Assembly (NCBI RefSeq): GCF_016904945.1
Contig: NZ_JADIKF010000040.1
Coordinates: 248,001 to 312,000, forward strand
Direction of reading: 5' to 3'
Source: Dyella mobilis
Lineage (GTDB): Bacteria; Pseudomonadota; Gammaproteobacteria; Xanthomonadales; Rhodanobacteraceae
Length of the DNA: 64,000 nucleotides
How positions within the stretch are numbered: position 1 is the first letter of the stretch; each line of letters begins with the position of its first letter. Position numbers and translations under genes: made by a program. Below the pieces are notes generated by a model. It saw only the letters and a program-made list of their open reading frames with translations, was not told the origin of the DNA and did no database searches. Below are positions 8,758-15,737 of this stretch, one piece after another.

Positions 8758-9141
8758 TCAGGTGGCTGGCGTTTCGAGACGGTGTTCCGTAGGTTGGGGC
8801 GTGATCGTCATCACTTTGAGGCGTTCGGAACCTTCAAAACGGTGCCACATTCCCTGGGGTACCACGATGAGTTCATCCGCGGCGAGAAAGTGGCGCTCTT
8901 CCCTCGCGTCTCTCCACAGAATGACGGTGGTTGTGCCTTCCAGCACCATCACCACTTCGTCGCCGTTCGGATGGCGCTCCCATTCGCTGGAACCGGAGTA
9001 GTAGCTCACGTACACCGCGCCGTCGCGGTACGGCGCGACTTCGGCAAAGGCTTCGCTGGGCATGTCGCCGAATGCCATTTCCGGCGTGCGGTCGGGCAAG
9101 TGCTGCACGGTCGACAACACGTGGGTAAGCGACTTCTTCAT
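8758..9141 (-). CDS. Small cupin-domain protein
   Basis: 127 residues forming a single cupin barrel. The first cupin motif is represented by WERHPNGDEVVMVLEG (His57, Glu62) and the second by VVPQGMWHRFEG (His100), which would bind one metal ion. No signal peptide. Cupins of this size range from isomerases and dioxygenases to ligand-binding proteins, so no substrate is given. It lies 27 bases upstream of the DUF1963-like gene on the same strand. Confidence 0.85.
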   Translation of the reverse strand: MKKSLTHVLSTVQHLPDRTPEMAFGDMPSEAFAEVAPYRDGAVYVSYYSGSSEWERHPNGDEVVMVLEGTTTVILWRDAREERHFLAADELIVVPQGMWHRFEGSERLKVMTITPQPTEHRLETPAT

Positions 9142-9269
9142 GAGCGCACGCGATCCTGCAAGTAGTTTCGATCGCTCGGAACATAACCGCGCCGGCGCCG
9201 TTTATGCAGTGCCGAATGGCATCCTCGCATCCATCGTTCGGCGCAGCGCCTGGACGCTGCGCCGATTGC

Positions 9270-9629
9270 TCATCGGCTCTTGGAGGCTTTGCCTTTCTTC
9301 GGCTTGGCCGCCGGCTTGGCTGCCTTCTTTGCCGGCGCCCGCTTGCGCGGGGAGAGCCTGGGCGGCCGATCCTTGCTCGTAGCGGCCTTCAGGCGCTTTT
9401 CGAATTGCTCGGCAAACTCGACGAAGCCGGTGTCGTACACGGCGCAGAATTCACGAATCTGCAACAAATCGATGCCGCGACGACCGACTTCCACCGCCGA
9501 CACATAGGTCTGACCTCGACCGAGTGCCTCCGCAGCTTCCGACTGCGTCAGATCACGCTTACGACGTAGATCGAACAGCAAAGCGACCAGTTCGCGATGC
9601 TCTGGCGAATGAATGCCCTTGCGCTTCAT
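9270..9629 (-). CDS. XRE-family helix-turn-helix regulator with a basic tail
   Basis: 119 residues. An XRE/Cro helix-turn-helix occupies residues about 12-70 (LRRKRDLTQSEAAEALG, QTYVSAVEVG). From residue 84 to the end the protein is almost only Lys, Ala, Pro and Arg, like the histone-H1-type tails known from AlgP/AlgR3 and some actinobacterial DNA-binding proteins. Such a tail should bind DNA nonspecifically and is unusual on an XRE regulator. A perfect 14-bp palindrome lies 31-44 bases upstream of the start and is a candidate autoregulatory operator. Confidence 0.85.
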   Translation of the reverse strand: MKRKGIHSPEHRELVALLFDLRRKRDLTQSEAAEALGRGQTYVSAVEVGRRGIDLLQIREFCAVYDTGFVEFAEQFEKRLKAATSKDRPPRLSPRKRAPAKKAAKPAAKPKKGKASKSR

Positions 9630-9659
9630 AACGTCCCTCGTTAGGTGGGCGACGACGTT

Positions 9660-9673
9660 ATTATCCGGATAAT
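9660..9673. promoter_or_regulatory. Perfect palindrome upstream of the XRE gene, candidate operator
   Basis: The 14 bases ATTATCCGGATAAT form a perfect palindrome centred 37-38 bases before the XRE start codon, in the only AT-rich patch around. Position and symmetry fit an autorepression site; this is inference. Confidence 0.5.
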
Positions 9674-9817
9674 GTTTACGCGAAAGTCAGGTTTATACCC
9701 ATATTACAACTTCGCAAAATCACTAAACTTAGGCTGTGGCAGTGCTGCGGGGCGAATCGCTCGGCAAGTATCGCCTTCGCGCCGGTGAGCGCATCCCTTG
9801 TTCAAGGAGCCAAAGTC

Positions 9818-10066
9818 ATGGCAGACAATGCCCCCACTTCACGTAGTCCTTCCCTGATCGCCGCGATCACGCTCAGTCCGGAGGGCTATCGCATTCTGTG
9901 CAATCTGCGCGACGAACTGCGTCTGCTCGCCAGTATTGCCGAGCGCCAGGCCAACCGGGAACGCCAGGTGCTGGTATGTCGCAACACGATGGCGCACTGC
10001 TTCGAGCACCTCGCCCAACGCGTGGACGAGGTGGTGGATCTATGCGGCAAAAACCTGGTCTTCTGA
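9818..10066 (+). CDS. XAC0095-like small hypothetical protein
   Basis: 82 residues from the ATG at 9818, which has an AAGGAG ribosome site eight bases upstream; an upstream in-frame start at 9785 would lack one. The sequence (LSPEGYRILCNLRDELRLLASIAERQ, then FEHLAQRVDEV) looks like two amphipathic helices and resembles the XAC0095 family, small cytoplasmic proteins of Xanthomonadales without known function. It is read toward the fucosidase gene, with which it is convergent (14 bases between stops). Confidence 0.7.
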   Translation: MADNAPTSRSPSLIAAITLSPEGYRILCNLRDELRLLASIAERQANRERQVLVCRNTMAHCFEHLAQRVDEVVDLCGKNLVF

Positions 10067-10080
10067 TCTTTCCCCGGCCA

Positions 10081-11892
10081 TCACTGCGGCGCCAGATCGA
10101 CGGACTGCACCTTTACCGGCAGCGGCGTGCCCTGCTCGAACGGCGCAGGCGGCGTCAGTTCCAATGGCATGGCGTGAGGATGCGCAGCCGGGTCGCGCTG
10201 CACGGTGATCGTTGCACTGGCTTCCTGCGGCTTGCCCGTGGCGGCAACGGCAAGTTTCAGGCGATGGTGCTGTCCATCCACCCATACATCGACCTCGGCG
10301 CTGCTGGCTGCGGGCAAGTAGTGAAGCGTAAGCGTGTAGCTGCGGGCGGGCGCATCCAACTGCCAGCTCAATTTGTACAGCGTGTCGGGAGCTTCGTATC
10401 CTTCGCCGTTGTAGTTGAGATAGTGCTCGGCCTGCGTTGGCAGCAGATGGAAGCGGCCATTGGAAGCCGCCGCGATGGTGGGCGGGAGTACGTGCAGCGG
10501 CCCTTCCAGCGGCAGCACGACCACCGGCATGAAGCTGTCGACGTCGGTACCACCGGCGTCCTTCATCGGCCATCCGGCCAGTTGGTCGAGCGAAATGATC
10601 AGGTCGTCGCCATCTCGCTGGACGGCGACGGTGCTCTGCGGCGATCCCAACCGATAGGCGCGGCCCAGGGCGGTATCGCCCAAACCGTGCAGGTGAAGCC
10701 GATGATCCGGCGGCAGCTTGTCTACAAACAGATAGATCGCATGCTGACCTACCGTCGCATAGCCAAAGTCCAGCGCGGCGAAGGGTTGCTTGCGTGTGCC
10801 GTAGATGGCCCCGCCATTGCGTTTCAGCCAGGCGCCGATGCCGCGCAATACCTGCGCTTCGTAAGGCACCACCGAACCGTCGCCCTCCGGCCCGATATTG
10901 AGGATGTAGTTGCCGCCGCCACTCACCACGCGCACCAGCCGCGCAATGTTCTCGCGGATCTTGCCGGGCAGATCCGTGCGCTGCTGCCAGGAGCGATAGC
11001 CCCAGGTCTCGGGAAACATCGATGCCGGCGTCTGCCAGGGCAGCTCGATCGCTACCGAAGGCTCGGCGTTGTCGCCCATCACGGCGAAATCGCCGTAGTA
11101 GTTCCAGACGCGGCCGGAGATCATGGTTTGCGGTTGCAACGCATGCACGGTTTGCGCGAAGTGCGCGCTTTGCGCCGGCGTGGGCTTGCCCATGTCGAAC
11201 CAGATTTCGGAAATGGGGCCGTAGTGGCCCATCAGTTCTTTCAGCTGGGCGACGTTGAACGCCTCCTGGCCGGCGGTGATGGGATTGCTGTTGCTTTCGA
11301 TGTAGGTGTTGCCGCCGGGATGATGCCAGTCGATGGTGGAGTAATAGACGCCGAACTTCAGTCCACCGCGTGCACAGGCCTCCGCCAATTGCTTGACGAT
11401 GTCCTTGTGGTAAGGCGTGTCGTCCACCACGTTGTAAGGCGTCTGCGCCGTCTGGAACAGATTGAAGCCGTCGTGGTGCTTGGCGGTGATCACGATGAAT
11501 TTCATGCCCGCCGCTTTCGCCAGCGCCACGATCGCGTCGGCGTCGAAGTGCACGGGGTCGAAGCGCGCGGCCAATGCCTCATAGTCCTTGGGCGGTATGG
11601 GCGCATTGGCGAGTATTTGCTCGCTGTAGCCGTTATCCACGCGCTTCCCGTTCCAGGTGCCGCCGGCCAGGGAATACAGGCCGAAGTGGATGAACATGCC
11701 GAACTTGCGGTCCTGCCAGGCCTTGATGGTCTGTGCGCTCGGCCCCGGGCCAGACGGAAGCTGCGGCTGGTCGAGCGGGCGCTGCGCCGGGGCCGTCGTA
11801 TCTGTTGCCGCAGCCAGCGGACTCAGTCCGCACCAGGCCATGCCGGCCAGCAACCAGAACCCTGCCCGCTTCCCCTTCACACCTTTCCCCAT
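10081..11892 (-). CDS. Secreted alpha-L-fucosidase, glycoside hydrolase family 29
   Basis: 603 residues with a signal peptide (residues about 10-29, ending SPLAAA). The GH29 barrel follows: MFIHFGLYS near 66-74, the substrate-binding TAKHHDGFNLF near 137-146, and the nucleophile Asp233 in EIWFDMGKPTP. The C-terminal 250 residues are beta-sandwich-like. The enzyme removes alpha-linked L-fucose from glycans with retention of configuration and should act in the periplasm or outside. No transporter or fucose-utilisation gene is adjacent, so it is probably used for scavenging from plant or animal glycans (inference). Confidence 0.93.
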   Translation of the reverse strand: MGKGVKGKRAGFWLLAGMAWCGLSPLAAATDTTAPAQRPLDQPQLPSGPGPSAQTIKAWQDRKFGMFIHFGLYSLAGGTWNGKRVDNGYSEQILANAPIPPKDYEALAARFDPVHFDADAIVALAKAAGMKFIVITAKHHDGFNLFQTAQTPYNVVDDTPYHKDIVKQLAEACARGGLKFGVYYSTIDWHHPGGNTYIESNSNPITAGQEAFNVAQLKELMGHYGPISEIWFDMGKPTPAQSAHFAQTVHALQPQTMISGRVWNYYGDFAVMGDNAEPSVAIELPWQTPASMFPETWGYRSWQQRTDLPGKIRENIARLVRVVSGGGNYILNIGPEGDGSVVPYEAQVLRGIGAWLKRNGGAIYGTRKQPFAALDFGYATVGQHAIYLFVDKLPPDHRLHLHGLGDTALGRAYRLGSPQSTVAVQRDGDDLIISLDQLAGWPMKDAGGTDVDSFMPVVVLPLEGPLHVLPPTIAAASNGRFHLLPTQAEHYLNYNGEGYEAPDTLYKLSWQLDAPARSYTLTLHYLPAASSAEVDVWVDGQHHRLKLAVAATGKPQEASATITVQRDPAAHPHAMPLELTPPAPFEQGTPLPVKVQSVDLAPQ

Positions 11893-12065
11893 GCGCTGCG
11901 CACCTTTCGATGATGGAACGCCCGAATGTACACGCTCGGCTTATTTACCGGGGCAGCGGTCGCCTTTTCGGACTTTTCTGATATCGCCAGGGCCCTCGCC
12001 TGCCGACACTGCCCATTATTCTTCGCCGGAATGGAATTCCGCGTTGACTGCACGGGGGTACTCCG

Positions 12066-12275
12066 ATGTGGCAGACAACTCATCTCTTTAGCGGACATGG
12101 CGCCTTTCATCTCGTTCCCGTGTTGCGCGCCATGCACTGGCCGGCCATGCATGCGCTGCTGACGCGACTATTCAGCCGTGCGGCGATGGAAACCCTGCTG
12201 CTCGCCTCAGCCACCCTGCTGTTCGTGCTGGCGTGCCTGGGTTTCATCCTGGTAACCGTGTCGTATGCACATTGA
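12066..12275 (+). CDS. Possible small single-pass membrane protein upstream of a diguanylate cyclase
   Basis: 69 codons with one strong hydrophobic segment near the C terminus (residues about 45-66, LLLASATLLFVLACLGFIL) preceded by a His/Arg-containing N-terminal part. Its stop overlaps the start of the diguanylate cyclase gene by 11 bases, which would couple translation. No strong ribosome site precedes the ATG at 12066, so it could be a chance reading frame; no family is recognised. Confidence 0.4.
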   Translation: MWQTTHLFSGHGAFHLVPVLRAMHWPAMHALLTRLFSRAAMETLLLASATLLFVLACLGFILVTVSYAH

Positions 12276-13275
12276 TATTCCCGGCGGCGTGCTGGAAAAG
12301 TGGCAGAACATCGTCGACACCATGGCGAAGATCATCGCCGTGCCGGCGGGCCTGATCATGCGCATCGTGGATGACGACATCCAGGTTCTCGTTTCCAGCC
12401 AGACCGAAGGCAATCCCTATCACCCCGGCGATCGCGAAAAGCTGCCCGGCTCAGGCCTGTATTGCGAAACCGTGATCCGCAAAAATACCCAACTGCTGGT
12501 GCCCGATGCACGGCAGGACGAGCACTGGCGGAACAACCCGGACATCAGGCTCAACATGGTGTCCTATCTGGGCTTTCCGATCCGCTGGCCGGACCAGACG
12601 CCGTTCGGCACGATCTGCGTGCTGGACAACAAGAAAAACGCCTATAGCCAACTGCACGAGCACCTGCTGACGCAGTTTCGCGACGTGATCGAGCAGTACC
12701 TGCAGCTGATCCACGTCAACGTGCAATTGAGTGTCGCCAAGGCGGAAATGGAAGTGCTGAACGGGCAGCTCAAAGTGTTGGCGTCCACCGACAGCCTGAC
12801 GGGCGTGCTCAACCGCCGCCGTTTCGACGAAGTGTTCGAGCAGGAGTGGCGGCGCGCGGCGCGTGCACACACGCCATTGAGCCTGCTGCTGGTCGACGTT
12901 GACCATTTCAAGCATCTGAATGACGACTTTGGTCACCTGCGCGGCGACGACGCGTTGAAAATGGTGGCATTGGCACTGCGAACCATGGCCGCCAGGGCCG
13001 GTGACGTGGTGGCGCGCTACGGCGGCGAGGAATTTGCCGTGCTACTTCCACGCACCTCGCCCGACAAGGCGCAACTACTGGCCGAAACGATCCGGCGTGG
13101 GATCGAGCGAACCGTGCTGTTCAAGGCCGAAAACGACAACATCACCGGCACGGTCTGTATCGGTGTGGCCGGCCAGATCCCCGCCGAGGGCGACGATCCG
13201 TTGCAGATGATGCAGGCGGCAGACATGGCCCTCTACCGGGCCAAGCTCCGCGGACGCAACCGGGTGGAAGCCTGA
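12265..13275 (+). CDS. GAF-GGDEF diguanylate cyclase
   Basis: 336 residues, no membrane segment. A GAF sensory domain covers about 10-150 (AGLIMRIVDDDIQVL, GSGLYCETVI, LGFPIRWPDQTPFGTICVLD), then a coiled linker and a GGDEF domain from about 170. The active site is GGEEF at 253-257, and the product-inhibition site RAGD (244-247) sits five residues before it, so the enzyme should make c-di-GMP from two GTP and be feedback-inhibited. The GAF sequence resembles those that detect small ligands or redox state. Starts at ATG 12265, overlapping the preceding small reading frame. Confidence 0.93.
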   Translation: MHIDIPGGVLEKWQNIVDTMAKIIAVPAGLIMRIVDDDIQVLVSSQTEGNPYHPGDREKLPGSGLYCETVIRKNTQLLVPDARQDEHWRNNPDIRLNMVSYLGFPIRWPDQTPFGTICVLDNKKNAYSQLHEHLLTQFRDVIEQYLQLIHVNVQLSVAKAEMEVLNGQLKVLASTDSLTGVLNRRRFDEVFEQEWRRAARAHTPLSLLLVDVDHFKHLNDDFGHLRGDDALKMVALALRTMAARAGDVVARYGGEEFAVLLPRTSPDKAQLLAETIRRGIERTVLFKAENDNITGTVCIGVAGQIPAEGDDPLQMMQAADMALYRAKLRGRNRVEA

Positions 13276-13295
13276 ATCTGCTGGACTGTTGAATC

Positions 13296-13691
13296 TCAGG
13301 ACCAGAGAGATGCCGTGCCAGGGGAGTTTCTGACCTTGCGCGCCTCCAGCCGGTGGTCGCCGACCGTCGCGCTCAATATCACGCAGGTCATGCCCGCCAG
13401 CATCAGCGCCAGCCCGGTCGGCATTTGAGAAACCGCCAACGCAGCCTTGGCGGCGCCGTACCAGGAATGCGGATTGTGCAAGGACGAACACAAACCGGGG
13501 CAGAAGCCGTGCATCCAATACATCACGGTGGGCTGGGCAGTCCAGTAACCGTCGTGCAGCCACTTCAGTCCCTGGAAACCCAGCGAGAGCACCGCCGCCA
13601 TGTTCAGCGTCACGGCCACCAGCCACAGGCAGAGCGCTACGGCGCCCCTGGAGATTTGGTCGAATCGAGCGAAGGTCACGGGGTTATCCAA
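13296..13691 (-). CDS. Hypothetical membrane protein
   Basis: 131 residues with two hydrophobic stretches: about 16-40 (GAVALCLWLVAVTLNMAAVL) and about 89-108 (MPTGLALMLAGMTCVILSAT). The loop between them holds two Cys (GFCPGLCSSL) and several aromatic residues, suggesting a periplasmic disulfide. Not recognised as a named family. Convergent with the diguanylate cyclase gene (20 bases between stops). Confidence 0.6.
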   Translation of the reverse strand: MDNPVTFARFDQISRGAVALCLWLVAVTLNMAAVLSLGFQGLKWLHDGYWTAQPTVMYWMHGFCPGLCSSLHNPHSWYGAAKAALAVSQMPTGLALMLAGMTCVILSATVGDHRLEARKVRNSPGTASLWS

Positions 13692-13736
13692 GGCTGAGGA
13701 CTACTGTTCAATGGCATGCATATCCTGTGCCTATGA

Positions 13737-13763
13737 CGCTAGAGCCAGTACCTGGCTCTAGCG
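13737..13763. terminator. Strong hairpin at the end of the small lipoprotein gene
   Basis: A perfect 12-bp stem, CGCTAGAGCCAG pairing with CTGGCTCTAGCG around a 3-base loop, overlaps the stop codon of the leftward lipoprotein gene. It lacks a clear T run on that strand, so it may act as an mRNA-stabilising hairpin rather than an intrinsic terminator. Confidence 0.55.
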
Positions 13764-13964
13764 ATCGTCGCAGCGCCTGATCGCTTCGTCGCGCGCCTTG
13801 TCATATTCCGATTGCGTCATGGCGCCGGTGTTGAGCGCGGACTGCAGGTCCATGAGCTGCTTTCCGCAGGTGTCGTTGTTCTGCGCAATCGCCCTTGAGC
13901 CGCCGCAGGCCGCCAGGGATGTCACCAAGACAATTGCCGTCGTTGCCAGCCATAACCTGGTCAT
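13758..13964 (-). CDS. Small lipoprotein with a SHOCT-like C terminus
   Basis: 68 residues. A lipoprotein signal with lipobox LAAC (Cys at residue 20) is followed by a short linker and a C-terminal segment LNTGAMTQSEYDKARDEAI, which matches the SHOCT motif (a short helical hairpin often found at protein ends). Probably anchored in the periplasmic face of a membrane. Function unknown. A second Cys (TCGKQL) is present. Confidence 0.75.
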   Translation of the reverse strand: MTRLWLATTAIVLVTSLAACGGSRAIAQNNDTCGKQLMDLQSALNTGAMTQSEYDKARDEAIRRCDDR

Positions 13965-14281
13965 GTCGTGACTCCGTTAGCCAGTGAAGTGAGAACGCAG
14001 CGCCGATGGCACCGCGCACATTACGACCTCAATGGTAGAAAGCCGCAGCCAATCGACGCTGACTGACGCGGCCGATTCACACTGCCGCGACACGTTGCGA
14101 TACAGAAAACGTACAGCGCGGCTTCACGCACATGACGAGGAAGCATCGTGCAACGCCCTAAAGTTTTGGCCGCAATCGGCCGATAAGCTCTGCAAAGAGC
14201 CGGGCGTGAGGGGAACGCCACGGCTCCGATTCGGCGGCGAACGACCGCCACACACCGTGCTGGCGGGAGGGGCTGGCATTC
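13965..14281. other. Divergent intergenic region between the lipoprotein and the HD-GYP-like gene
   Basis: 317 bases without a supported gene. It carries a sigma-28-like promoter at 14159-14186 for the rightward gene, leaving a leader of roughly 85-90 bases that contains an inverted GGGCGT/ACGCC stretch near 14200-14220. No recognisable riboswitch was found in this leader. Confidence 0.6.
14159..14186 (+). promoter_or_regulatory. Sigma-28 (FliA)-like promoter of the HD-GYP-like gene
   Basis: TAAAGTTT at 14159-14166 and GCCGATAA at 14179-14186 match both halves of the FliA consensus exactly, with a 12-base spacer where 11 is most usual. It lies about 95 bases before the ATG at 14282. This suggests expression with late flagellar genes; the spacing makes it slightly less certain than the site at 15409. 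Confidence 0.65.
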
Positions 14282-15403
14282 ATGCGACCGATCCAATCGG
14301 GCGAAGTGCAAATCGGGCAGCCAGTGCCCTACGACATCTATGACGAACGCGGCAAGCTGCTGCTTCGTGCGGGCCAGATTTTGGTCAGCGCCAGCTCGGT
14401 GGAGCGCCTGGTGCGCGTGGCGTATTTCGACGATGGCACCTACGCAGCCGTTCGCGCGAACGTTCTCGATGACAGCGAGTCGGGGAACCGGCCGCTGGGC
14501 CTGATCCTTTCCGCGCGATACCGGCTCCACGCCCTGTTGACCGGCAGCAAGATTGCAGGCTTTCCCGAGGAAATAAAACGCGTCGCGGAACTGCTTCACC
14601 GTGCCTGCCGGGTCAACGCCGATTTGTCGCTGGCCTCCATCGTGATGCAGCACGATGGTTCTTACGCCATTCGCCACATGATCAACGCCGCCATCGCCTG
14701 CGAACTGGTGGGCGACGCATTGGGGCTTTCGCTGGTAGAGCGGATACCTATCGTGGCGGCCGCACTGACCATGAATATCGGCATGCTCGAGCTGCAAGAG
14801 GAACTGCTGACCGTAGACGGCCCCTTGAGCGACGTGCAGCACGGCGGTGTGCGGCAACACTGCCAGCGAAGCGTGGAACTGCTGCAGGAACGCGGCGTAG
14901 CCGATGCGCTTTGGCTGCAAGCCGTGCTGGATCATCACGAGCGCTCCGATGGCAGCGGCTATCCGGGCGGCAAGCCGGGCGAAACGATCGAACTGCCTGC
15001 GCGCCTGCTTGCCGCTGCCGACGTGTACTGCGCGCGCGTCACCGGCCGCGGCTACCGCCCGGCGCTGCAAGCCAATATCGCCTTGCGCTGGCTTTATTTG
15101 AACGAAGGCGCTCGGTTGGACGGCAATGTCGCCGCGAGTTTCATCAAGACCCTGGGTATTTATCCACCTGGCACCGGTGTCCGCCTGCGCAATGGCAGTG
15201 TCGCCGTCGTCACTCATCGCGGCCGCGGCGGCCTCACGCCGCAGGTTTCTTCCATCACCACCCACGACGGCCTGCGCATCGGCACGCCGATCCGTCGCCG
15301 CAACGACGTGGGCGCGCACGCAATCAGCGAAGTGGTCGACCTGGACGCGCTGGACCTGAGCGTAAGCATGGAAGCGCTGTGGGGAGCCGATGCGACGACC
15401 TGA
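14282..15403 (+). CDS. Degenerate HD-GYP-domain protein
   Basis: 373 residues, cytoplasmic. The HD-GYP fold is recognisable from HHERSDGSGYPGG (218-230), LLAAADVYCARVTGRGYRP and an upstream His193. The hallmark metal-binding HD of the HDIGK motif is replaced by MNIGM (164-168), and the preceding HS/HT position is also altered. HD-GYP proteins hydrolyse c-di-GMP; without the HD pair this one is probably not a phosphodiesterase but may bind the nucleotide or a partner protein. Residues 1-70 form a small N-terminal domain and 300-373 a basic tail. A sigma-28-like promoter precedes it, pointing to a role in motility. Confidence 0.8.
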   Translation: MRPIQSGEVQIGQPVPYDIYDERGKLLLRAGQILVSASSVERLVRVAYFDDGTYAAVRANVLDDSESGNRPLGLILSARYRLHALLTGSKIAGFPEEIKRVAELLHRACRVNADLSLASIVMQHDGSYAIRHMINAAIACELVGDALGLSLVERIPIVAAALTMNIGMLELQEELLTVDGPLSDVQHGGVRQHCQRSVELLQERGVADALWLQAVLDHHERSDGSGYPGGKPGETIELPARLLAAADVYCARVTGRGYRPALQANIALRWLYLNEGARLDGNVAASFIKTLGIYPPGTGVRLRNGSVAVVTHRGRGGLTPQVSSITTHDGLRIGTPIRRRNDVGAHAISEVVDLDALDLSVSMEALWGADATT

Positions 15404-15408
15404 TTCCC

Positions 15409-15435
15409 TCAAGTAACCCGGCGCGCTGCCGATAA
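15409..15435 (+). promoter_or_regulatory. Sigma-28 (FliA)-like promoter of a 62-residue protein gene
   Basis: TCAAGTAA at 15409-15416, an 11-base spacer and GCCGATAA at 15428-15435. The -10 half is exact, the -35 half matches 6 of 8 positions and the spacing is optimal. It starts transcription about 50 bases before the ATG at 15496. Confidence 0.65.
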
Positions 15436-15495
15436 GCTCCATGGCAGCCCCGTACGCCGCCACCCCTTTCGACCTGTCCATGGGGGGACAAAACC

Positions 15496-15684
15496 ATGAC
15501 TCAATCAGTCGTTGAAGAACTGATGCTGCACAACCAGGCCTGCTCGCAATGCCGGGTAGGCGAACCTTGCCTGGTCGCCGAGCACATCCAGGACAGTTGG
15601 CCCCGACGCGTCGCCTCCGAAGCGGCGGCGAGCTTGTTGGAAATCACCACGTCTCCGGACGAACATCACGCAGAAGCGGCTTGA
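15496..15684 (+). CDS. Small hypothetical protein with a CxxC motif
   Basis: 62 residues, acidic and soluble, with Cys at CSQCRVGEPC near residues 16-25 that could bind a metal or form a disulfide. A GGGGGGA ribosome site lies a few bases before the ATG. It follows the degenerate HD-GYP gene on the same strand but has its own sigma-28-like promoter and is followed by a hairpin at 15710, so it appears to be a short separate transcript. I do not recognise the family; co-regulation with flagella is inferred. Confidence 0.6.
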   Translation: MTQSVVEELMLHNQACSQCRVGEPCLVAEHIQDSWPRRVASEAAASLLEITTSPDEHHAEAA

Positions 15685-15709
15685 AGCCGCGCATACGGTC
15701 GCGTGGGCA

Positions 15710-15728
15710 GCGTCACCCAGGGTGACGC
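15710..15728. terminator. Hairpin between convergent genes
   Basis: GCGTCACCC (15710-15718) pairs with GGGTGACGC (15720-15728) around a single-base loop. It lies between the converging 62-residue protein gene and the membrane diguanylate cyclase. There is no T run, so its use as a terminator is uncertain. Confidence 0.45.
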
Positions 15729-15737
15729 CCCGCGCCC

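Noticed and set aside
14187..14281. c-di-GMP riboswitch in the leader of the HD-GYP-like gene
   Set aside because: Hairpins are present but no recognisable GEMM core, and the adjacent signal is better explained as a sigma-28 promoter.
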